From contig JAGAAA010000095.1 in the NCBI GenBank assembly GCA_017615495.1, positions 1-8,150 on the forward strand: a stretch of 8,150 nucleotides of DNA, given 5' to 3'. Under the pieces are notes generated by a model. The model saw only the letters and a program-made list of their open reading frames with translations. It searched no databases and had not been told where the DNA came from. Made by a program: the position numbers and the translations under genes. This DNA comes from Clostridia bacterium (GTDB taxonomy: Bacteria; Bacillota; Clostridia; Christensenellales; CAG-1252). The stretch's first letter is position 1; the number at the start of each line of letters is the position of its first letter. Positions 3,714 to 8,150 of the stretch are shown in pieces.

Positions 3714-4622
3714 ATGAAAGTTTTTGTGGACGGAAGCGCCGGGACGACGGGGCTTGAGATCGTGAATCGCTTGCAGGGGAGGAAGGACATTTCTCTCGTC
3801 ACTTTGCCTGACGAAGTCAGAAAGGACGCCTCTGCCAGAAAGGATGCGATGCTCTCTTCTGACCTTGCCGTGCTGTGCTTGCCCGATGATGCCGCCGTAG
3901 AGGCCGTTTCCTTTGCGGAAGGGTCTAATGTCAAGATCATCGACGCGTCCACTGCGCACCGCGTTTCTCCCGATTTTGTGTATGGACTCCCCGAGCTTCC
4001 CGGCAGACGTGAGCTTATCAAAAACGCCCTTCGCGTAGCCAACCCCGGTTGCCACGCCAGCGGCTTTATCGCTTTGGTGGCGCCCCTCGTGAAGGCGGGC
4101 GTGCTTTCCAAGGATGCGCCTGTTTCCGCTTTTTCCCTCACCGGCTATACCGGCGGCGGCAAAAAAATGATTCAGCAGTATGAAGGCGGCGAGGAGGACG
4201 TTTCCGCGCCGAGGCAATACGCGCTTTCGCAGTCGCACAAGCATCTCAAAGAGATGGTTGCGGAGACGGGGCTTTCCAAGGCGCCCATTTTCCTGCCGGT
4301 GGTGGCGGCGTTTCCCCGTGGGATGCAGGTTTCCGTACCGCTTTATCCCGAATGGCTCTCCTGCGGCGCGGAAGGGGTCAAGGACGTTTACAAGGGGCTC
4401 TATCAAGGCGGCGTGATCCGCTACGAAGATACCGAAGCCGGCACTCTCCCCGCCGATCTGATGGCGGGCAAAGACGGGATGAAGATCACCCTCGTCGGTA
4501 AGGAAGATAGGTTGGTTGCCATTGCATCCTTCGATAACCTCGGCAAGGGCGCAAGCGGCGCGGCGATACAGAATTTGAACTTGATGCTCGGCGTGGATGA
4601 AACCACCGGGCTGGTCTTATAG
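3714..4622 (+). CDS. argC: N-acetyl-gamma-glutamyl-phosphate reductase
   Basis: ArgC reduces N-acetylglutamyl-5-phosphate to the semialdehyde with NADPH, the third step from glutamate to ornithine. The 302-residue protein has the nucleotide-binding loop GSAGTTG (7-13), the catalytic cysteine in NPGCHASG (Cys113), GYTGGGK (144-150) and SQSHKHLKEM (172-181), which carries the conserved His of the family. The length fits the shorter ArgC form. I choose ATG 3714 over the in-frame ATG at 3658, which lies inside the promoter; GAAGGAG stands at the right distance before 3714. It is the first gene of the operon, and its TAG stop overlaps the argJ ribosome site. Confidence 0.97.
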   Translation: MKVFVDGSAGTTGLEIVNRLQGRKDISLVTLPDEVRKDASARKDAMLSSDLAVLCLPDDAAVEAVSFAEGSNVKIIDASTAHRVSPDFVYGLPELPGRRELIKNALRVANPGCHASGFIALVAPLVKAGVLSKDAPVSAFSLTGYTGGGKKMIQQYEGGEEDVSAPRQYALSQSHKHLKEMVAETGLSKAPIFLPVVAAFPRGMQVSVPLYPEWLSCGAEGVKDVYKGLYQGGVIRYEDTEAGTLPADLMAGKDGMKITLVGKEDRLVAIASFDNLGKGASGAAIQNLNLMLGVDETTGLVL

Positions 4623-4630
4623 GAGGACGT

Positions 4631-5845
4631 ATGAAAGTAGTTTCCGGCGGCGTAACTGCCGCAAAAGGTTTTACGGCGGGCGGCGTGCATTGCGGCATCC
4701 GCAAAAGCCGCACAAAGCGCGATCTCGGCTTGATCTATTCCGAGGTGCCTTGTTCGGCGGCGGCGGTGTACACCACCAACCTCGTGAAGGGCGCGCCCCT
4801 TCTCGTCACCAAAAATCACCTCGCGGACGGCGTGGCGCAGGCTTGCATCATCAACAGCGGCAACGCCAACACCTGCAATGCCAACGGGGTGGAGATCGCG
4901 GAGCAGACCTCGAGCTTGCTCGCAAAAGAGCTTGGCATCAAGACGGAAGACGTGGTGGTCGCCTCCACCGGCGTCATCGGTCAACCCATGACCATCGACC
5001 CCTTCAAAAGAGGAGTCCTCCCCCTCGTGAAGGATCTTTCCAAGGACGGCTCCCCTCGCGCGGCAGAAGCTATCATGACCACCGACACCGTCAAAAAGGA
5101 AGTTGCGGTCAGCTTTGAACTGGATGGAAAGGAAGTCACCGTCGGTGGCATTGCCAAGGGCAGCGGCATGATCCATCCCAATATGGCGACGATGCTTGTA
5201 TTCATCACCACCGACTGCGCCATCAGCCCCGCGATGCTTCAAAAAGCGCTTTCCAGCGACGTGAAGGATACCTTCAACATGGTGAGCGTGGACGGCGATA
5301 CCTCCACCAACGATATGGTGGTCGTGCTTGCAAACGGTCTTGCAGGCAACGAAAAGATCGAGGAAGAAGGCGAAAACTTTAAGACCTTTATGAAGGCGCT
5401 CAACAGCGTGACGGTAGCCCTGTGCAAGGCGCTTGCCGCAGACGGCGAAGGCGCGACCAAATTTTTGGAATGTTCCGTGACCGGTGCAAAGACCCTTTGT
5501 GACGCAAAGAAGGCTGCGAAGGCTGTCATTTGTTCCAGCTTGGTAAAAGCGGCGATGTTCGGTTCGGACGCCAACTGGGGCAGGGTGCTTTGCGCCATCG
5601 GTTATTCGGGCGCGGACGTGGACGTCAACAAAGTAGACGTCGCTTTCTGTTCCAAGGCTGGCAGCATTTCGGTTTGCGAAAAGGGCGCTTCGGTGGATTT
5701 TTCGGAGGAGATCGCCAAAAAGATCCTCTCGGAAAAGGAGATCACCATCGCGGTGACTTTGCACGACGGCGAGGCTTCGTCCGTCGCTTGGGGTTCCGAC
5801 CTGACCTACGATTACGTCAGGATCAACGGCGATTATCGCACCTAA
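4631..5845 (+). CDS. argJ: Glutamate N-acetyltransferase (ornithine acetyltransferase)
   Basis: ArgJ moves the acetyl group from N-acetylornithine to glutamate, releasing ornithine and recycling the acetyl group. Some members also use acetyl-CoA; the sequence does not show whether this one does. The 404-residue protein is full length. It has NSGNANTCNANG (75-86), the oxyanion-type STGVIG (112-117) and the self-cleavage site KGSGMIHPNMATML, where Thr187 should become the N-terminal nucleophile of the beta chain. It ends in the family's closing motif DLTYDYVRINGDYRT. AGGAGG (4621-4626) shares bases with the argC stop codon and lies four bases before the ATG, so the two genes are probably translationally coupled. 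No argA-like gene is seen in the window. Confidence 0.98.
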   Translation: MKVVSGGVTAAKGFTAGGVHCGIRKSRTKRDLGLIYSEVPCSAAAVYTTNLVKGAPLLVTKNHLADGVAQACIINSGNANTCNANGVEIAEQTSSLLAKELGIKTEDVVVASTGVIGQPMTIDPFKRGVLPLVKDLSKDGSPRAAEAIMTTDTVKKEVAVSFELDGKEVTVGGIAKGSGMIHPNMATMLVFITTDCAISPAMLQKALSSDVKDTFNMVSVDGDTSTNDMVVVLANGLAGNEKIEEEGENFKTFMKALNSVTVALCKALAADGEGATKFLECSVTGAKTLCDAKKAAKAVICSSLVKAAMFGSDANWGRVLCAIGYSGADVDVNKVDVAFCSKAGSISVCEKGASVDFSEEIAKKILSEKEITIAVTLHDGEASSVAWGSDLTYDYVRINGDYRT

Positions 5846-5854
5846 GGAGGAAGT

Positions 5855-6709
5855 ATGGATCTTTCCAATTTTGAAAGGGCGGAAGTGCTTACTCAAGCGC
5901 TTCCTTACATTAAGAGGTACGTAGGCAAGATCGTCGTCGTCAAGTACGGCGGCAACGCCATGATCAACGAGGCGCTCAAAGAACAGGTGATGGAGGATAT
6001 CACCCTTCTTCATTTGATCGGCGTCAAAGTCGTGTTGGTGCACGGCGGCGGCCCCGAGATCTCCACTTTGATGAACAAAGTGGGCATCACCCCCACCTTT
6101 GTGGACGGGCTCCGCGTGACGGACAAGGAGACGGTGGACATCGTGCAAATGGTGCTTGCGGGCAAGATCAACAAGTCGCTCGTCAGCTACCTGGAAAGCA
6201 AGGGCGCCAAGGCGATGGGCATTTCCGGCATTGACGGCAAGCTGATCGTCGCCAAGCAAAAGAATGAAAAACTCGGCTACGTTGGCGAGATCGAAAAGAT
6301 CAACATCAAGCCGGTGTTCGATCTTTTGGAAAAAGGCTACATCCCCGTGGTCTCCACCATCGCAACGGGTGAAAACGGCGAAACGTACAACATCAACGGC
6401 GATACGGCGGCGGCGTACCTTGCGGGCGCGCTTTCCGCAAAGCGCCTTATTATGATGACCGATATCAGCGGCGTGCTGCGCGATAAGGACGACCCCTCCA
6501 CCTTGATCCCGGAGATCAAGCTTTCCGAGGCGGAAGAACTTTATAAGAGCGGCGTTATTTCGGGCGGGATGATCCCCAAGGTGGATTGCTGCATCACCGC
6601 CATCAAGCAGGGCGTCAAGCGCGTAATTATCATGGACGGCAGGGTACCGCACTCCATTTTGATGGAGCTTTTGACCGACGAAGGTAGCGGCACGATGTTT
6701 GTGGAGTAA
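5855..6709 (+). CDS. argB: Acetylglutamate kinase, probably arginine-sensitive
   Basis: ArgB phosphorylates N-acetylglutamate with ATP. The 284-residue amino-acid-kinase fold shows KYGGNA (30-35), VHGGGPE (62-68), GLRVTD (85-90), YNINGDTAAA (178-187), the nucleotide-side MTDISGV (201-207) and GGMIPK (237-242). About 25 residues precede the first strand (MDLSNFERAEVLTQALPYIK). That N-terminal helix, together with the C-terminal HSILMELLTDEGSGTM, is typical of hexameric enzymes inhibited by arginine and is absent from the insensitive E. coli type. Feedback control is therefore inferred from the family. AAGGAGG (5844-5850) overlaps the argJ stop codon, and the gap to argJ is 9 bp. Confidence 0.98.
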   Translation: MDLSNFERAEVLTQALPYIKRYVGKIVVVKYGGNAMINEALKEQVMEDITLLHLIGVKVVLVHGGGPEISTLMNKVGITPTFVDGLRVTDKETVDIVQMVLAGKINKSLVSYLESKGAKAMGISGIDGKLIVAKQKNEKLGYVGEIEKINIKPVFDLLEKGYIPVVSTIATGENGETYNINGDTAAAYLAGALSAKRLIMMTDISGVLRDKDDPSTLIPEIKLSEAEELYKSGVISGGMIPKVDCCITAIKQGVKRVIIMDGRVPHSILMELLTDEGSGTMFVE

Positions 6710-6711
6710 CA

Positions 6712-7878
6712 ATGAACACGATCGAAAAGGACCAACTTTATTTGGCGGGCACCTACGGGCGCTTCCCGCTGGAGATCGTAAGCGGCAAGGGCTCCGTGGC
6801 TCTCGGCGCGGACGGCAAAGAATATATCGATATGGGCGCGGGCATCGCGGTCAACACCTTCGGCTACGCGGACGACGTCTTTACGTCGGCGGTAGCAGAG
6901 CAGCTTTCCAAGGTGCAACACACGTCCAACCTTTACTATACCGCTCCCGCGGCAAACCTTGCGGAAGCGCTTGTTAAAAAGTCGGGGATGAAAAAAGTTT
7001 TCTTCGGCAACAGCGGCGCGGAAGCCAACGAATGCGCCATCAAGACGGCGCGTAAGTGGGGCGTGGAGAACAAGGGCGAAGGCGCGTACAACATCGTCAC
7101 CCTCAAAAACTCCTTCCACGGTCGTACCGTTACCACCCTTTCCGCAACGGGGCAGGACGTTTTCCACAAGAATTTCGATCCCTTCACGCAGGGTTTCGTT
7201 TACGCTCCGATGGGGGACGAGGCGGCTTTGGAAAGCTTGGTGGACGACAAGACCTGCGCCGTGATGATCGAATTCGTGCAGGGCGAGGGCGGCGTAAACG
7301 TTTTGCCCGAAAGCTACGTCAAAAAGATCTTCGAACTCAAAAAGCAAAAGAACTTCCTCGTCATTGCGGACGAGGTGCAAACGGGCAACGGCAGGACGGG
7401 CAAGTATTTTGCCTATCAGCTGTACGGCGTCACCCCCGACATCGTCACCACGGCAAAGGGGCTGGGCGGCGGCTTGCCCATCGGCGCGTGCTTGTTCGGC
7501 GACGCGGTGAAGGACGTCCTCGGCAAGGGTGACCACGGCTCCACCTTCGGTGGCAATCCTGCGGTGGCGGCGGGCGCACTGTCCGTTGTGAACAGGATCG
7601 ACGACAAGCTCCTTAAGGAAGTTTCCGAAAAAGGGGAATATATCAAAAACAAACTCGCGGGGAAACCGGGCATTTCGTCCGTTTCGGGCGTCGGCTTGAT
7701 GCTGGGCGTTGCGGTGGCGGCGGACGCCAAAAAAGTGGTTTCTTCCTGTTTGAACAAAGGCGTGTTGTTTTTGACCGCAAAAGACAAAGTCAGGTTGCTT
7801 CCCGCGCTCAACATCCCTTACGAATTGTTGGATAAGGCGATCGACGCGCTTCTCGAAGCGGTAAAGGAGGAATTATGA
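6712..7878 (+). CDS. argD: Acetylornithine aminotransferase
   Basis: ArgD is a PLP-dependent class-III aminotransferase converting N-acetylglutamate semialdehyde and glutamate to N-acetylornithine and 2-oxoglutarate. The 388-residue protein has NSGAEANE (100-107), FHGRT (135-139), DEVQTGNGRTG (220-230) with the cofactor Asp220, the Schiff-base lysine in TTAKGLGGGLPIG (Lys249) and HGSTFGGNP (275-283). The start lies 2 bp after the argB stop. Its ribosome site is weaker than the others (GGAG at 6703-6706, inside the end of argB), so its translation probably depends on ribosomes finishing argB. Related ornithine, GABA or succinylornithine enzymes are alternatives on sequence alone, but the operon settles the role. 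Confidence 0.97.
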   Translation: MNTIEKDQLYLAGTYGRFPLEIVSGKGSVALGADGKEYIDMGAGIAVNTFGYADDVFTSAVAEQLSKVQHTSNLYYTAPAANLAEALVKKSGMKKVFFGNSGAEANECAIKTARKWGVENKGEGAYNIVTLKNSFHGRTVTTLSATGQDVFHKNFDPFTQGFVYAPMGDEAALESLVDDKTCAVMIEFVQGEGGVNVLPESYVKKIFELKKQKNFLVIADEVQTGNGRTGKYFAYQLYGVTPDIVTTAKGLGGGLPIGACLFGDAVKDVLGKGDHGSTFGGNPAVAAGALSVVNRIDDKLLKEVSEKGEYIKNKLAGKPGISSVSGVGLMLGVAVAADAKKVVSSCLNKGVLFLTAKDKVRLLPALNIPYELLDKAIDALLEAVKEEL

Positions 7879-8150
7879 GCCTTTACAAAAAGAATTTTTT
7901 GAAGATGCTCGATCTTTCCAAAGAGGACATCCTCGAATACTTGAAAACGGCGGCTTTTCTCAAAGAGAAAAAGCATAAGGGGGAGGCGCACGACGTTTTG
8001 CGCGGCAAGAACATCGCGTTGATCTTTGAAAAGACCTCCACGCGTACCCGTTGTTCCTTTGAAGTGGCGGCGGCGGACCTTGGCATGCACCCCGTGTATT
8101 TGGACCCCAAAAGCTCGCAGATCGGCAAAAAGGAGAGCATTGCGGATACC
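7875..8150 (+). CDS. argF: Ornithine carbamoyltransferase, N-terminal part (cut by window edge)
   Basis: ArgF joins ornithine and carbamoyl phosphate to give citrulline. Ninety-two codons are visible. They include the carbamoyl-phosphate loop FEKTSTRTR (51-59, STRTR core) and the loop DPKSSQIGKKESIADT (77-92), the equivalent of LGKKES in this family. These features exclude aspartate carbamoyltransferase. The ATG overlaps the argD TGA as ATGA (7875-7878), and AAAGGAGG (7863-7870) lies four bases before it. The C-terminal ornithine-binding half is outside the window, so completeness cannot be judged. Confidence 0.96.
   Translation, partial: MSLYKKNFLKMLDLSKEDILEYLKTAAFLKEKKHKGEAHDVLRGKNIALIFEKTSTRTRCSFEVAAADLGMHPVYLDPKSSQIGKKESIADT

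Noticed and set aside
3585..4406. 273- and 170-codon minus-strand frames antisense to argC
   Set aside because: They are shadows of argC in other frames.
4421..6712. 763-codon open frame on the minus strand across argC, argJ and argB
   Set aside because: It lies exactly antisense to three well-identified genes. Its translation is His/Asp-rich low-complexity sequence as expected from the complement of their codon use, and no ribosome site or promoter supports it.

Overview
This looks like a chromosomal window from a low-to-mid GC Bacillota (Firmicutes), most likely an uncultured Clostridia lineage. The reasons are sigma-A-type promoters with 17-bp spacers, strong AAGGAGG ribosome sites in the arg genes, an argC-J-B-D-F operon, a stand-alone bioY, tRNA genes with encoded CCA, and a NadD protein continued by a YqeK-like HD domain. 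The genus cannot be told from the window.

Layout. Positions 1-874 (minus): 5' part of a nadD gene fused to an HD domain, running off the left edge. Positions 960-1724 (plus): an unrecognised protein with two membrane segments at each end. Positions 1747-2107: minus-strand tRNA-Pro(GGG) with its promoter and terminator. Its leader and first 22 bases are duplicated upstream, around a 127-bp insert. Positions 2170-2320: tRNA-Val(UAC) unit. Positions 2319-2852 (minus): bioY, the biotin-uptake S component. Positions 3002-3152: tRNA-Val(GAC) unit, whose 3' end is copied again 228 bp downstream. Positions 3153-3650 hold no gene, but contain two more terminator-like hairpins, a GC-rich segment, a compact set of inverted repeats and an AT-rich stretch before the arg promoter. 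Positions 3651-8150: the arginine operon argC-argJ-argB-argD-argF, with argF cut by the right edge.

How the genes work together. The arg genes convert glutamate to citrulline by the acetyl-recycling route. ArgB phosphorylates N-acetylglutamate, ArgC reduces it, ArgD transaminates it, ArgJ moves the acetyl group from acetylornithine back to glutamate, and ArgF carbamoylates ornithine. The genes are packed with gaps of 2-9 bp or overlaps, and Shine-Dalgarno sites are built into the preceding stop codons. The left half is a tRNA-rich housekeeping region with NAD synthesis and biotin uptake.

The most notable signals are not in the proteins. First, nadD and bioY both have a consensus promoter whose -10 box ends exactly six bases before the ATG, so both predicted mRNAs are leaderless, unlike the arg operon. 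Second, two of the three tRNA genes carry a partial duplication (5' part of tRNA-Pro, 3' end of tRNA-Val) separated from the intact gene by a short non-coding insert. Third, positions 3395-3490 hold inverted repeats that cross one another. No CRISPR, complete insertion sequence, phage gene or recognisable new enzymatic system is present.
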